64,000 nt of DNA from Primorskyibacter sedentarius (GTDB lineage: Bacteria > Pseudomonadota > Alphaproteobacteria > Rhodobacterales > Rhodobacteraceae), in contig NZ_SLZU01000001.1 of NCBI RefSeq assembly GCF_004342065.1, forward strand, positions 434,001-498,000, in the 5' to 3' direction. Position numbers and translations under genes: made by a program. The notes under the pieces are model-generated. The model searched no databases. It was not told the origin of the DNA and saw nothing but the letters and a program-made list of their open reading frames with translations. Positions 44,094 to 53,276 of this stretch are shown in pieces (within the stretch, counting starts at the first letter, position 1; each line of letters begins with the position of its first letter).

Positions 44094-46622
44094 ATGCTTC
44101 TTTGGTTCTTTCATGACTTGGCCCTGCTTCTGCTTTTCGGGTTCAGCGCGTTTGCGTTTTTTTCCACGCTTCCCACCCCGATAGACACCACGCATCGCAA
44201 TCTATTTGTCGGAATCGGCCTGGGAGTTCTCGGGTTTGTTTTCATGCTCAATCCGGTTGCCTACGACGTGCCACGCCTGTCGATTGATGGCAGATCGGGG
44301 CCGCTGATCCTTGCTGGATATCTCGGCGGGCCGATTGCGGCAGGCATTGCCTCGGTCTTCGCAATTGTTGCGCTGATTTTGACGGCAGAGCCCGCCTTGA
44401 TCGTGAACGGTATCGTTTGTGTCGGACTGGCCTTCGCGGGCGTCGTGATCCCGAAGCGCAGACCAGAGCGGCGCTGGCCCGACCTGTCGCTGCTGGCCAT
44501 TGCCAAGATCATGCTTGCCTGCTTACTGGCGCAGAGTCTGCTTTTTATCGTCGCTTCCACAGCCGGGCCCATCCAACGGTCTGTCGGGACCATCGCGGTG
44601 ATTTTCCTCGCTGGGTTGGTCTCCACTGGAATCACGGCCGCCACGCTGAAACTCGCGAAATACTTTGCCCGACGCGTCCGCCGCCCCACCCGGTTCGAGC
44701 TTGCGACGCGCTCGGCCGGTCTGGGTGTGTTTGTTGCCGAGGCTGGCGAAGACACGATGTATCTTGACGCGGGCACCATGGCGATCCTCGGAATGGACCG
44801 CGACGCCGATATCGTGCCAAATGCGGACTGGCTCGCTCGCGTTCATCCCGACGATGTCGAGGACACGCTTGCCACGTACAAGGCCATTTGGGCGGGCTCA
44901 CAAGACGTGCCGGAATACGAGTTCCGGATTTGTCGCCCCAATGGCCAGATTGCCTCCGTGCGGACAAACTGGTTCGTGGATAGAGGGCCCGATGGCGATG
45001 TCCGCAGGATCATCGGTGTGGCGGCAGACATCACCGACATGAAAGAAGTGCACCGGCAACGCCACGAGGCCGAGACACGCCTTGCCGAAATCGCGAATAA
45101 CCTGCCGGGCGTTTTGATGAGTTTCGATGTGGACGAGACCGGCGATTTCAGGATCGCCTATGTCTCGGACCAATGCGAGAAGCTGTGGGGGTATACTGCG
45201 CAGGATATCGTGGCCGACAAGGAAATCCTGGTGCGCGCGCATGATCCGGATGATCTGGACGATATGCTGGACACAATGCGCCAGTCGGCCAGACAGCTTG
45301 TGGGCTTTACCCGTCGGCACAAGATCACGGATCGCGCAGGGAATGTGAAATGGCTGGAAGACCGCGTGGGGACGCCCCGCACTGACGGCAATCTGGTTCA
45401 TATGGACGGGGTATTTCTGGACGTTACCCGAGAGGTCGAGGCGCAGGCGAAGCTGATCGAGCAAACGGCAATGACGCATCGGGCCCAGAAGCATGACAGC
45501 ATCGGCCAGCTAACCGGCGGTGTGGCACATGATTTCAACAACCTGCTGGCCGTCGTCTTGGGGAACCTCGAATTGCTGCGGGACGAAATCACGGACGAGG
45601 ATCAGGTCGAGCTGATCGACAACGCCATTGCCGCAATCTATCGCGGCGCGGACCTCACGCGGAACATGCTGGCTTTCGCGCGCAAGGCGACGCTCGAACC
45701 CAAGACCATCGATCTGAACAAGTTTGTGCGCGACACCAAGAATTGGGCGGGCCGGACACTTCCGGCAAATATCCTGATCGAGACATCGCTTCTGGCCGGT
45801 CTGTGGCCGGTCAAGGCAGATCCAAGCTCTACCGAGAGCGCGCTTCTGAACCTTATCCTCAATGCGCGCGATGCGATGGAAGGTGGCGGCAAGCTGACCA
45901 TCGAGACGGCGAATGTGCGCATCGATCAAGCCTATATCGACACAAGAGACGAGGTTCTGAACCCGGGCAGATATGTGATGCTTGCCGTCTCCGATACCGG
46001 CCATGGCATCCCCGACGACAAGATCGAACACATCTTCGAGCCGTTCTATTCCACCAAGGCCCCGGGATCCGGCTCCGGTCTGGGCCTGTCGATGGTCGAG
46101 GGGTTCATGCGGCAATCGAACGGTACGGTGCAGGTCTATTCAGAGGACGGGGTCGGCACGACCTTCAAGCTCTATTTCCCTGTCCAAACCGACATCGCGT
46201 TTGATGCCCCCCTTCCCGCTGCCGATGAAGAGTTCAACAAGGGTCAGGGGCGCAGGCTGCTTGTCGCGGAAGACGAAGCAGAGGTGCTCCGCATTCTTGT
46301 CGCGACGCTTGAAAGGGCCGGTTATGTCGTCACCCCGGCCCGGTCGGGCGACGAGGCGAAACGAATTTTTGACGCCGATCCGAATTACGACCTGCTCTTG
46401 ACCGATATTGTCATGCCCGGGGACCATCAGGGCACAACCCTGTCGCGGGCCCTGCGAGAGATCCGCCCCGATCTTCCCGTCATTTTCATGTCCGGCTATG
46501 CCAGCGAGGCGACCGTGCACGGTAACGGTCTGCGCCCCGAAGATATCCGGCTGATGAAGCCGGTCGGGCGCGATGATCTGCTCGCCGCGCTCCGGCTTGC
46601 GCTTCGTTCTGACAAGGGCTGA
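44094..46622 (+). CDS. Membrane hybrid sensor histidine kinase (5TM-LytS, PAS, kinase, receiver)
   Basis: An 842-residue sensor. About residues 1-195 form five to six transmembrane helices with DGRSGPLILAGYLGGPIAAGIAS, the signature of the 5TM receptors of LytS/YhcK type. Two PAS domains follow (about 205-330 and 335-455, with GWIxD-like TDMKEVHRQR and VFLDVTREVEAQ linkers). The kinase part has the H box GGVAHDFNNLL (H479), N box NLILNARDAM, G1 DTGHGIP and G2 GSGSGLGLSM. A C-terminal receiver domain has phospho-acceptor D771 (LLLTDIVMPG) and ends MKPVGRDDLLAALR. HWE-type features are absent; the H box is that of NtrB/FixL-like hybrid kinases. Start uncertain: ATG 44094 chosen, TTG 44067 would add nine hydrophobic residues. 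No partner response regulator adjoins; the signal is unknown. Confidence 0.85.
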   Translation: MLLWFFHDLALLLLFGFSAFAFFSTLPTPIDTTHRNLFVGIGLGVLGFVFMLNPVAYDVPRLSIDGRSGPLILAGYLGGPIAAGIASVFAIVALILTAEPALIVNGIVCVGLAFAGVVIPKRRPERRWPDLSLLAIAKIMLACLLAQSLLFIVASTAGPIQRSVGTIAVIFLAGLVSTGITAATLKLAKYFARRVRRPTRFELATRSAGLGVFVAEAGEDTMYLDAGTMAILGMDRDADIVPNADWLARVHPDDVEDTLATYKAIWAGSQDVPEYEFRICRPNGQIASVRTNWFVDRGPDGDVRRIIGVAADITDMKEVHRQRHEAETRLAEIANNLPGVLMSFDVDETGDFRIAYVSDQCEKLWGYTAQDIVADKEILVRAHDPDDLDDMLDTMRQSARQLVGFTRRHKITDRAGNVKWLEDRVGTPRTDGNLVHMDGVFLDVTREVEAQAKLIEQTAMTHRAQKHDSIGQLTGGVAHDFNNLLAVVLGNLELLRDEITDEDQVELIDNAIAAIYRGADLTRNMLAFARKATLEPKTIDLNKFVRDTKNWAGRTLPANILIETSLLAGLWPVKADPSSTESALLNLILNARDAMEGGGKLTIETANVRIDQAYIDTRDEVLNPGRYVMLAVSDTGHGIPDDKIEHIFEPFYSTKAPGSGSGLGLSMVEGFMRQSNGTVQVYSEDGVGTTFKLYFPVQTDIAFDAPLPAADEEFNKGQGRRLLVAEDEAEVLRILVATLERAGYVVTPARSGDEAKRIFDADPNYDLLLTDIVMPGDHQGTTLSRALREIRPDLPVIFMSGYASEATVHGNGLRPEDIRLMKPVGRDDLLAALRLALRSDKG

Positions 46623-46676
46623 CCCGGTACAGCGCGACGCCCGATAATCTGGTGGGCGTGGGCGCGAAGCAAGACG

Positions 46677-47186
46677 TTACTCGGCGGGCAAGCGCGATGA
46701 CCCCGAGCTTGGAAGGTCCTTGGCAGAGCGTTTGGGTGCATCGGGATTGAGGTCCAGTTCCCGGTGCAAACGCTCCATCAGCTCTGAAAACTGTTCCCGC
46801 TCACCTTCCGAAAGCGCCCCCAGCAGGCGGGCTTCGACGGCCAGTGCCTCGGGGATCAGGGCCTCCAGAACCTTCTGGCCCTCCGGGGTCAAGACGATCT
46901 CTACAAGGCGCTGGTCGCGCGCGCTTGTCGCCTTTGCCAGCAGCCCCGCCTCTTCCAGCTTTGCCACCGCGCGGCTGACGCTTGGTTTTTCAAGGTTCAC
47001 GCAATTGTGGATCTCGCGGATCGAGACCTTTTCAGAGCGCGCGACATGCACCATGACGCGCCATTCGGGCATGGTCAGGCCAAACCGTTCCTCGTAGATC
47101 GACGCCAGCAACTTGCTGACCCGCGCGGTAAGAACGGCCAGCCGGTAGGGCAGAAAATCCGAAAGATTGAAGTCTGGGGCAGGCAT
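46677..47186 (-). CDS. MarR-family transcriptional regulator of the aromatic cluster
   Basis: A 169-residue winged-helix regulator: dimerisation helix DFLPYRLAVLTARVSKLLASIYEERFGLTMPEWRVMVHVA, HTH helices SIREIHNCVNLEKPSVSRAVAKLEEAGLL, wing ATSARDQRLVEIVLTPEG, and a C-terminal helix. MarR proteins are usually autorepressors released by phenolic ligands. It is divergent from the MBL-FAD monooxygenase-DUF2783-hmgA-fahA series. An alternative ATG at 47216 (adding MKRNALKAAA) lies inside the perfect palindrome TTTCATATGAAA, which is more likely the operator, so the internal ATG 47186 is preferred; neither has a strong ribosome site. A 3-hydroxyphenyl or homogentisate-type ligand is the likely effector (inference). 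Confidence 0.85.
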   Translation of the reverse strand: MPAPDFNLSDFLPYRLAVLTARVSKLLASIYEERFGLTMPEWRVMVHVARSEKVSIREIHNCVNLEKPSVSRAVAKLEEAGLLAKATSARDQRLVEIVLTPEGQKVLEALIPEALAVEARLLGALSEGEREQFSELMERLHRELDLNPDAPKRSAKDLPSSGSSRLPAE

Positions 47187-47203
47187 CGCAGCGGCTTTCA
47201 GAG

Positions 47204-47256
47204 CATTTCGTTTCATATGAAATGATATTGACAAATGGCGTTTTCGCAAGGAAAAT
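47204..47256 (+). promoter_or_regulatory. MarR-type operator and promoter of the aromatic cluster
   Basis: The perfect 12-bp palindrome TTTCATATGAAA (47211-47222) is nested in CATTTC (47204-47209) / GAAATG (47219-47224). Immediately downstream on the plus strand is TTGACA (47228-47233), then 17 bases and GAAAAT (47251-47256), a fair -35/-10 pair for the catabolic genes. Binding by the divergently encoded MarR protein would block both directions. Confidence 0.6.
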
Positions 47257-47351
47257 CGTTGCAGCTGAAATGACCCGCGCTGAGGGCATGACAACACCCG
47301 CGACAGGCAACCGGCGCTGCGTTCGGACTTGCGCATTAGGAGGATCTCGAA

Positions 47352-48302
47352 ATGGCCAAGGCTTTCGCGTCGCAGGGCGACATGAGCGAAAAGAAGATCA
47401 GCTTTACCGAGGTGGGCGACGGGCTTTGGGCTTTCACGGCCGAGGGCGATCCCAATAGCGGCGTCATCATCGGCGATGACAGCGTGATGATCGTCGAGGC
47501 GCAGGCCACCCCGCGCCTTGCCAACATGGTGATCGAAAAGGTGCGCAGCATCACCGACAAGCCGATCAGCCATGTGGTGCTGACCCATTACCACGCCGTG
47601 CGGGTGCTGGGGGCCTCCGCCTACGGTGCCGATCAGATCATCATGGGCGAGCAGGCCCGTGCCATGGTTGTCGAACGCGGACAGGAAGACTGGGACAGCG
47701 AATTCCAGCGGTTCCCGCGTCTGTTCGAAGGGCATGAAAGCATTCCCGGCCTCACCTACCCCACGACGACATTCAATGATGCAATGACCATCTATCTTGG
47801 CAATCGCCGGGTCGATCTGATGCATCTGGGCCGCGCGCATACGGCAGGCGATATCGTCATCCACGTGCCCGATCAGAACGTCATGTTCACCGGCGACATC
47901 GTGGAATATCACAGCGCCTGCTATTGCGGCGACGGGCATTTCAGCGACTGGGGCGAAACGCTCGACAATATCGCGTCATTCGATCTGGACGCCATTGCGC
48001 CGGGCCGGGGCGATGCCCTTCTTGGTCGGGACATGGTCAATGCCGCGCTGGAAAACACCCGCGATTTTGTCGAAAGCACCTATATCCCCGCTGCGCGCGT
48101 CGCCGCACGGGGCGGCAGCCTGAAAGAGGCATGGGACGCCGTGCGCGCCGAATGCGACCCCAAATTCGCGGACTACGCGATCTACGAACACTGCCTGCCC
48201 TTCAACGTCGCCCGCGCCTATGACGAGGCGCGCGGCATCGACACCCCGCGCATCTGGACGGCCCAGCGAGACATCGAGATGTGGGAGGCTTTGCAAGGCT
48301 AG
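47352..48302 (+). CDS. MBL-fold protein with only one intact metal site
   Basis: A 316-residue metallo-beta-lactamase-fold protein. H79 and H81 (LTHYHAVRV), H163 (LGRAHTAGD) and D181 (FTGDIV) keep metal site 1, but the canonical D and H that complete HxHxDH are V83 and R84, and the last ligand, normally PGHG, is R219 in PGRGD. Site 2 is therefore lost: a mononuclear enzyme or a non-hydrolytic role. It leads the aromatic operon after an AGGAGGATCTCGAA site. Related MBL proteins next to monooxygenase/homogentisate genes could open a lactone or thioester; the reaction is not known. Cysteines in YHSACYCGDGH could substitute as ligands. Family assignment is firm, activity is not. Confidence 0.82.
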   Translation: MAKAFASQGDMSEKKISFTEVGDGLWAFTAEGDPNSGVIIGDDSVMIVEAQATPRLANMVIEKVRSITDKPISHVVLTHYHAVRVLGASAYGADQIIMGEQARAMVVERGQEDWDSEFQRFPRLFEGHESIPGLTYPTTTFNDAMTIYLGNRRVDLMHLGRAHTAGDIVIHVPDQNVMFTGDIVEYHSACYCGDGHFSDWGETLDNIASFDLDAIAPGRGDALLGRDMVNAALENTRDFVESTYIPAARVAARGGSLKEAWDAVRAECDPKFADYAIYEHCLPFNVARAYDEARGIDTPRIWTAQRDIEMWEALQG

Positions 48303-48305
48303 CCC

Positions 48306-48575
48306 ATGAATCGCATCATCCATTTCAAAGAGGCCTCGCTGAAAGCGGCAGTCGTGTTAATTCCTTCATACACCGCAGCCATGCTGACAGATAAAATGGT
48401 CTGGGTCGTCCCGACACTTGCTGCGTCAAGTTTCTTCGCAGCGACAATTGGGATGACCGCGCAAAGCGTCCGCCAAAGGGTGGACGAAGACGCTAGTGAT
48501 CACGAGGACACCTCCGAAACTGTGACTGAAGCTAGTGTCACTGAAGCAGTTTCCGAGACTGACACAGGCGACTGA
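48306..48575 (+). CDS. Small hypothetical membrane protein with acidic tail
   Basis: An 89-residue open frame three bases after the MBL gene. It has one or two hydrophobic segments (AAVVLIPSYTAAMLTDKMVWVVPTLAASSFFAATIGMTA) and a tail rich in Glu, Asp, Ser, Thr and Val with a repeated S-E-T/V-T-E-A pattern. Its base composition is less GC-rich at third positions than its neighbours, so it may be a recent insertion, a fast-evolving gene or not coding. No ribosome site is visible beyond AAGGC, but coupling to the preceding stop is possible. Not recognised. Confidence 0.45.
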   Translation: MNRIIHFKEASLKAAVVLIPSYTAAMLTDKMVWVVPTLAASSFFAATIGMTAQSVRQRVDEDASDHEDTSETVTEASVTEAVSETDTGD

Positions 48576-48650
48576 TGCAGGATGGCGCGCAAGAGCCCTA
48601 GAATATCTACCGGTATGGCACTCGCATACGACGACGGAGGGAGGACCGCG

Positions 48651-50270
48651 ATGACCAAGATATTTGAGACGGCGCTTTACCCCTATGCACGCAGCGCCGA
48701 TCAGGACGCGGCGATCCCCGTGCGCCACCCGGTCGTTATCATCGGCGCGGGGCCGGTCGGGCTCACGATCGCCATTGATCTTGCCCACAAGGGCGTTCCG
48801 GTGGTCGTGCTGGATGACAATGACAGGGTCAGTTCCGGCTCGCGCGCCATCTGTTTTGCCAAGCGCCCGCTGGAAATTCTTGATCGGCTGGGATGTGGCC
48901 AGCCCATGGTCGACAAGGGGGTCGTCTGGAACAAGGGCAAGGTCTTTTTCGGCGACCGGCGGATCTACGAATTCAACCTGCAGCCCGAGGATGGCCACCA
49001 GCGCCCGGCCTTCATCAACCTGCAGCAATATTACTTCGAACTTCACCTGCTGGAACGCATTCGCGACTTGCAGGCCGAGGGTAAGCAGATTGACCTGCGC
49101 GGCGAGAACAAGGTCAGCGCGGTGGGCACCCATGACGATCATGTCACGCTGGAGGTGGATACGCCCGAGGGCCCTTACAATGTCGAGGCCGACTGGCTGA
49201 TCGCCTGCGACGGTGCGGGCTCTCCCACGCGCAGAATGCTGGGGCTGGATTTCGTCGGTCGGGTGTTCGAGGACAACTTCCTGATCGCAGACGTGGTCAT
49301 GCAGGCCGATTTCCCGACAGAGCGATGGTTCTGGTTTGATCCCGCGTTCAACAAGGGCCAATCAGCGCTGCTGCACAAGCAACCCGATGGTGTCTGGCGG
49401 ATTGATCTGCAACTGGGCTGGGACATCGACAAGGCCGAGGAAAAGAAGCCTGAGAACGTCATCCCCCGCCTCAAGGCGATGCTGGGCGAAGAGGTGCATT
49501 TCGAACTGGAATGGGTCAGCATTTACACCTTCCAGTGCCGCCGGATGGAGCAGTTTCGCCATGGCCGCGTGCTCTTTGCCGGGGACTCCGCGCATCAGGT
49601 GTCGCCCTTCGGGGCGCGCGGCGCGAATTCCGGCGTGCAGGATGCCGACAATCTGGCGTGGAAACTTGCGCTGGTCATCGATGGGACGGCCCCCGTTGCC
49701 CTGCTGGACAGCTACGATACCGAGCGCGCCCATGGCGCGGATGAGAACATTCTGAACTCCACCCGCTCTACCGATTTCATCACGCCCAAATCCGAAGCCA
49801 GCCGGATCTTTCGCGATGCTGTCCTCGACCTCAGCGAGAAATACGCTTTTGCGCGGCCCTTGGTGAATTCGGGCCGACTGTCAGTGCCGTGCACCTATGA
49901 TGGTTCTGCTTTGAACAGCGCGGATGCGCTGGACGGACCGGCGCGCAGCCGCCCCGGATCGCCCTGCCCCGACGCCCCGATTGGTGACGGCTTTCTGCTG
50001 TCGCGGCTGGGGCAGGATTTCGTATTGCTGACCATCGATGCCGAGGCCCCTGACAAGATCGAGGCAGAGGGCATCCAGGTCCGGAACATTGCGCTATCGG
50101 TGGCCGACGACCCTTCGGGACAGCTCAAGGCCCGCTATCTGGGCGACTGCGACAGCGCCGTCTACCTGATCCGCCCGGATCAGCACGTGGCCGCGCGCTT
50201 TCCGGCATTTGACAAGGATCGGATCGCCCGCGCCGTGCGCCGGGCACTCGGAATGGAGGTAGAGCCATGA
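48651..50270 (+). CDS. FAD-dependent aromatic monooxygenase (PheA/TfdB/MhpA type)
   Basis: A 539-residue flavoprotein hydroxylase. The Rossmann motif VIIGAGPVGLTIAIDLAHKGVPVVVLDD is near residue 25, the DG motif ACDGAGSPTRRMLG near residue 185, and the GD motif LFAGDSAHQVSPFGARGANSGVQDADNLAWKL near residue 310. A C-terminal thioredoxin-like extension completes the group A layout. It would hydroxylate a phenolic acid with NAD(P)H and O2. Because hmgA and fahA follow and no hpd is present, conversion of a hydroxyphenylacetate to homogentisate is the most attractive role (inference); relatives include 3-(3-hydroxyphenyl)propionate hydroxylase. ATG 48651 follows GGAGGGAGGA. It overlaps the DUF2783 gene by 4 bases. 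Confidence 0.85.
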   Translation: MTKIFETALYPYARSADQDAAIPVRHPVVIIGAGPVGLTIAIDLAHKGVPVVVLDDNDRVSSGSRAICFAKRPLEILDRLGCGQPMVDKGVVWNKGKVFFGDRRIYEFNLQPEDGHQRPAFINLQQYYFELHLLERIRDLQAEGKQIDLRGENKVSAVGTHDDHVTLEVDTPEGPYNVEADWLIACDGAGSPTRRMLGLDFVGRVFEDNFLIADVVMQADFPTERWFWFDPAFNKGQSALLHKQPDGVWRIDLQLGWDIDKAEEKKPENVIPRLKAMLGEEVHFELEWVSIYTFQCRRMEQFRHGRVLFAGDSAHQVSPFGARGANSGVQDADNLAWKLALVIDGTAPVALLDSYDTERAHGADENILNSTRSTDFITPKSEASRIFRDAVLDLSEKYAFARPLVNSGRLSVPCTYDGSALNSADALDGPARSRPGSPCPDAPIGDGFLLSRLGQDFVLLTIDAEAPDKIEAEGIQVRNIALSVADDPSGQLKARYLGDCDSAVYLIRPDQHVAARFPAFDKDRIARAVRRALGMEVEP

Positions 50271-50452
50271 GCGCGTTGAATCTGGACCCGAATATTGACC
50301 GCCCCGATGACCTTTATGCCGATCTGCTGGCCGCGCATGAGGGGCTGACGAAAGACGAAAGCGACGCCCTGAATGCCCGGCTGATCCTGATCCTCGCAAA
50401 CCATATCGGCGACCGCGACGTGCTGAAACAGGCGCTTGCCGCCGCGAAATAG
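50267..50452 (+). CDS. DUF2783 small protein
   Basis: A 61-residue helical protein (DRPDDLYADLLAAHEGLTKDESDALNARLILILANHIGD) matching the DUF2783 family, which regularly accompanies this type of monooxygenase in alpha- and betaproteobacteria. The ATG overlaps the monooxygenase stop by 4 bases, so it is co-translated, and it may be a partner or stabiliser of that enzyme (inference). Reaction unknown. Confidence 0.82.
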   Translation: MSALNLDPNIDRPDDLYADLLAAHEGLTKDESDALNARLILILANHIGDRDVLKQALAAAK

Positions 50453-50509
50453 CCGACCCTTAAAGCCACCCGCCTTTGATCTGGCGCCCTTCTCGAACGG
50501 AGATGCAAG

Positions 50510-51865
50510 ATGACCAACATGGATGCAAGACCGGTTGTGCAGGCTGACGGCAAGACCATCACGCCGGGGTACATGCCCGGTTTCGGCAATGATTTCGAGA
50601 CAGAGGCCCTGCCCGGCGCCCTGCCCCAAGGCATGAATAGTCCGCAGAAATGCAATTTCGGTCTTTACGGCGAACAGCTGAGCGGCACGGCCTTCACCGC
50701 CCCCAGCCACCAGAACGAGCGCACATGGTGTTACCGGATCCGGCCCTCCGTCAAACATTCGCATCGGTATGAAAAGATCGCGCTGCCCTATTGGAAGACC
50801 GCGCCGCATGTCGTGCCGGACGTGACCAGCCTTGGCCAGTATCGCTGGGATCCGGTGCCGCACACGGACGCGCCGCTCACGTGGCTGACAGGCATGCGCA
50901 CGATGACGACGGCGGGCGATGTGAATACGCAGGTGGGCATGGCCACGCATATCTACCTGGTCAATCAGAGCATGATGGACAGCTATTTCTACTCTGCCGA
51001 CAGCGAGCTGCTGGTGGTCCCGCAGGAGGGCCGCCTGCGCTTTGCGACAGAGCTGGGGATCATCGACATCGAACCCAAGGAGATCGCAATTCTCCCGCGT
51101 GGTCTGGTCTACCGGGTCGAGGTTCTGGAGGGCCCCGCGCGCGGCTTTGTCTGCGAAAATTACGGCCAGAAGTTCGAGCTGCCGGGCCGTGGCCCGATCG
51201 GGGCCAATTGCATGGCCAACCCGCGCGACTTCAAGACCCCCGTGGCGGCTTTCGAGGACCGCGAGGTGCCATCGACCGTGACGATCAAATGGTGCGGACA
51301 GTTTCACGAGACAAAGATCGGGCATTCCCCGCTGGACGTCGTCGCGTGGCACGGAAATTACGCGCCGGTCAAATATGACATGCGCAACTATTGCCCTGTC
51401 GGCGCGATCCTGTTCGATCACCCCGATCCGTCAATCTTCACCGTTCTGACCGCGCCATCCTCGTCGCCGGGCACCGCCAATATCGACTTCGTGCTGTTCC
51501 GTGAACGCTGGATGGTGGCAGAGGACACGTTCCGCCCGCCCTGGTACCACAAGAATGTCATGAGCGAGCTGATGGGCAATATCTACGGCCAGTATGACGC
51601 AAAGCCCAAAGGGTTCATCCCCGGCGGTATCAGCCTGCACAACATGATGTTGCCGCACGGGCCGGACAGGAATGCGTTCGAGGGCGCGTCGAATGCCAAT
51701 CTGGGGCCGGACAAGCTCGACAACACCATGTCGTTCATGTTCGAGACCCGGTTCCCCCAGCACCTGACCGAATTCGCCGGGAATGAGGCGCCCCTGCAGG
51801 ACGATTACATCGACTGCTGGGCCGATCTGGAAAAGAAATTCGATGGCACGCCCGGCAAGAAATGA
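50510..51865 (+). CDS. hmgA: Homogentisate 1,2-dioxygenase
   Basis: A 451-residue non-haem iron dioxygenase that opens homogentisate to maleylacetoacetate. The start ([47 protein letters not shown]) is close to the human and bacterial consensus. The iron site is in the C-terminal cupin domain: [19 protein letters not shown] contains HGPD and the ligand set H..E..H is completed by [16 protein letters not shown]. The ATG at 50510 follows GGAGATGCAAG. It is followed after 43 bases by fahA; the intermediate step enzyme, maleylacetoacetate isomerase, is not adjacent. Confidence 0.95.
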   Translation: MTNMDARPVVQADGKTITPGYMPGFGNDFETEALPGALPQGMNSPQKCNFGLYGEQLSGTAFTAPSHQNERTWCYRIRPSVKHSHRYEKIALPYWKTAPHVVPDVTSLGQYRWDPVPHTDAPLTWLTGMRTMTTAGDVNTQVGMATHIYLVNQSMMDSYFYSADSELLVVPQEGRLRFATELGIIDIEPKEIAILPRGLVYRVEVLEGPARGFVCENYGQKFELPGRGPIGANCMANPRDFKTPVAAFEDREVPSTVTIKWCGQFHETKIGHSPLDVVAWHGNYAPVKYDMRNYCPVGAILFDHPDPSIFTVLTAPSSSPGTANIDFVLFRERWMVAEDTFRPPWYHKNVMSELMGNIYGQYDAKPKGFIPGGISLHNMMLPHGPDRNAFEGASNANLGPDKLDNTMSFMFETRFPQHLTEFAGNEAPLQDDYIDCWADLEKKFDGTPGKK

Positions 51866-51908
51866 CCCGGATCTGTTGTCCGGCCGCGCCCCCGCTGAAG
51901 GAATGACG

Positions 51909-53159
51909 ATGACACAGCTCCTCCGCTCCTGGGTTGAAAGCGCAAATGCAGCAGAGACTGACTTTCCGCTGAACAACCTGCCCTATGGCAGCTTTGTGAC
52001 TCCCCAGACATCGCGCCGTTGCGGGGTCGCCATCGGATCGCAAATTCTGGATGTCAGTGCTTTGGAACAGGTTGGCCTGCTGGATTTGCCGCAGGACAAT
52101 GTCTTTGCCGAAGGCACCTGGAATCGTTTCATGGCGCTCGGGCCGCAGCACTGGGCGGAATTCCGGGCCTTCCTGACCGACGCCCTTGGCGACGGATCCC
52201 CCCGCCAAGGCGACCTGCAAAAGCATCTTGTTCCGATGGCGCGGGCTGCGATGGAAATGCCGTTCACCGTTACTGAATACACCGATTTTTACGCCGGCCG
52301 ACATCACGCTTTCAACGTTGGCAGCCTGTTTCGCGACCCGGCCAATGCGTTGCCGCCCAACTGGCTGCACATGCCCATCGGCTATAACGGGCGCGCGTCC
52401 TCTGTCGTTGTCAGCGGGACGGACGTGATCCGCCCCAACGGTCAGCTCAAATCCCCCGATATGGACGCCCCCGTCTTCGGGCCCTCCAAACGCTTCGATA
52501 TGGAGCTGGAGATGGGCGCAATCGTCGGCACCCCTTCAGACGGGCCCATCACCGTTCAGCAGGCCGATGACATGATCTTTGGCTACGTGCTGCTGAACGA
52601 TTGGTCCGCGCGCGATATTCAAGCGTGGGAATATGCGCCCCTTGGTCCGTTTCAGGCGAAGGCGACCGCCACCACAATCAGCCCGTGGATCGTGACCAAA
52701 GCGGCGCTGGAGCCGTTTCGCACCTCCACGCCCCCGCGCGAAAAGGAGCTTTTGCCCTATTTGCGCGAACCCGGCCCGATGCTCTTTGACATCGAGCTGG
52801 AGGTCGGCCTGGCGCCCGAGGGTAAGCCCGAGACCATCCTGTCGCGCACCAATTACAGCGAAATGTACTATTCAGCCGCTCAGCAACTGGCCCATCACGC
52901 CAGCAGTGGTTGCCCCATGCGTGTAGGGGATCTTCTGGGGTCGGGCACGATCTCTGGCCCGGAAAAGCAAAATCGCGGCAGCCTTCTGGAACTCAGCTGG
53001 GGCGGGAGGGAGCCCTTGACGCTGAACAGCGGCGAGACCCGCACCTTTCTGGAAGATGGCGACACGCTGACGCTTCGCGGCGCGGCCAGGGGCGATGGCT
53101 TTCGGATCGGATTCGGCGCGTGTCGCGGCAAGATCCTGCCCGCCCGCGACCTGCCCTGA
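51909..53159 (+). CDS. fahA: Fumarylacetoacetase
   Basis: A 416-residue hydrolase that cleaves fumarylacetoacetate to fumarate and acetoacetate, the last step of homogentisate breakdown. The N-terminal SH3-like domain (about 1-115) begins with FPLNNLPYGSF; the C-terminal FAH domain has YTDFYAGRHHAFNVG (with the catalytic histidine), DMELEMGAIVG, NDWSARDIQAWEYAPLGPFQAK and GTISGPEKQNRGSLLELSW, all family signatures and metal/substrate ligands. I start at ATG 51909, six bases after AAGGA; ATG 51903 is too close to it. Downstream, tRNA-His and a convergent GNAT gene end the cluster. Confidence 0.95.
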   Translation: MTQLLRSWVESANAAETDFPLNNLPYGSFVTPQTSRRCGVAIGSQILDVSALEQVGLLDLPQDNVFAEGTWNRFMALGPQHWAEFRAFLTDALGDGSPRQGDLQKHLVPMARAAMEMPFTVTEYTDFYAGRHHAFNVGSLFRDPANALPPNWLHMPIGYNGRASSVVVSGTDVIRPNGQLKSPDMDAPVFGPSKRFDMELEMGAIVGTPSDGPITVQQADDMIFGYVLLNDWSARDIQAWEYAPLGPFQAKATATTISPWIVTKAALEPFRTSTPPREKELLPYLREPGPMLFDIELEVGLAPEGKPETILSRTNYSEMYYSAAQQLAHHASSGCPMRVGDLLGSGTISGPEKQNRGSLLELSWGGREPLTLNSGETRTFLEDGDTLTLRGAARGDGFRIGFGACRGKILPARDLP

Positions 53160-53276
53160 CTTCATGTAAGGGCCGCCTGCCGCAAAGGCCGCGCCGACTC
53201 AGCAGGCAGGCATGTCACAGGCGAAACCGGCGGCAAATACGCCGCACTGATCGGCCGAAAAAGGATGGGGGGAAGA

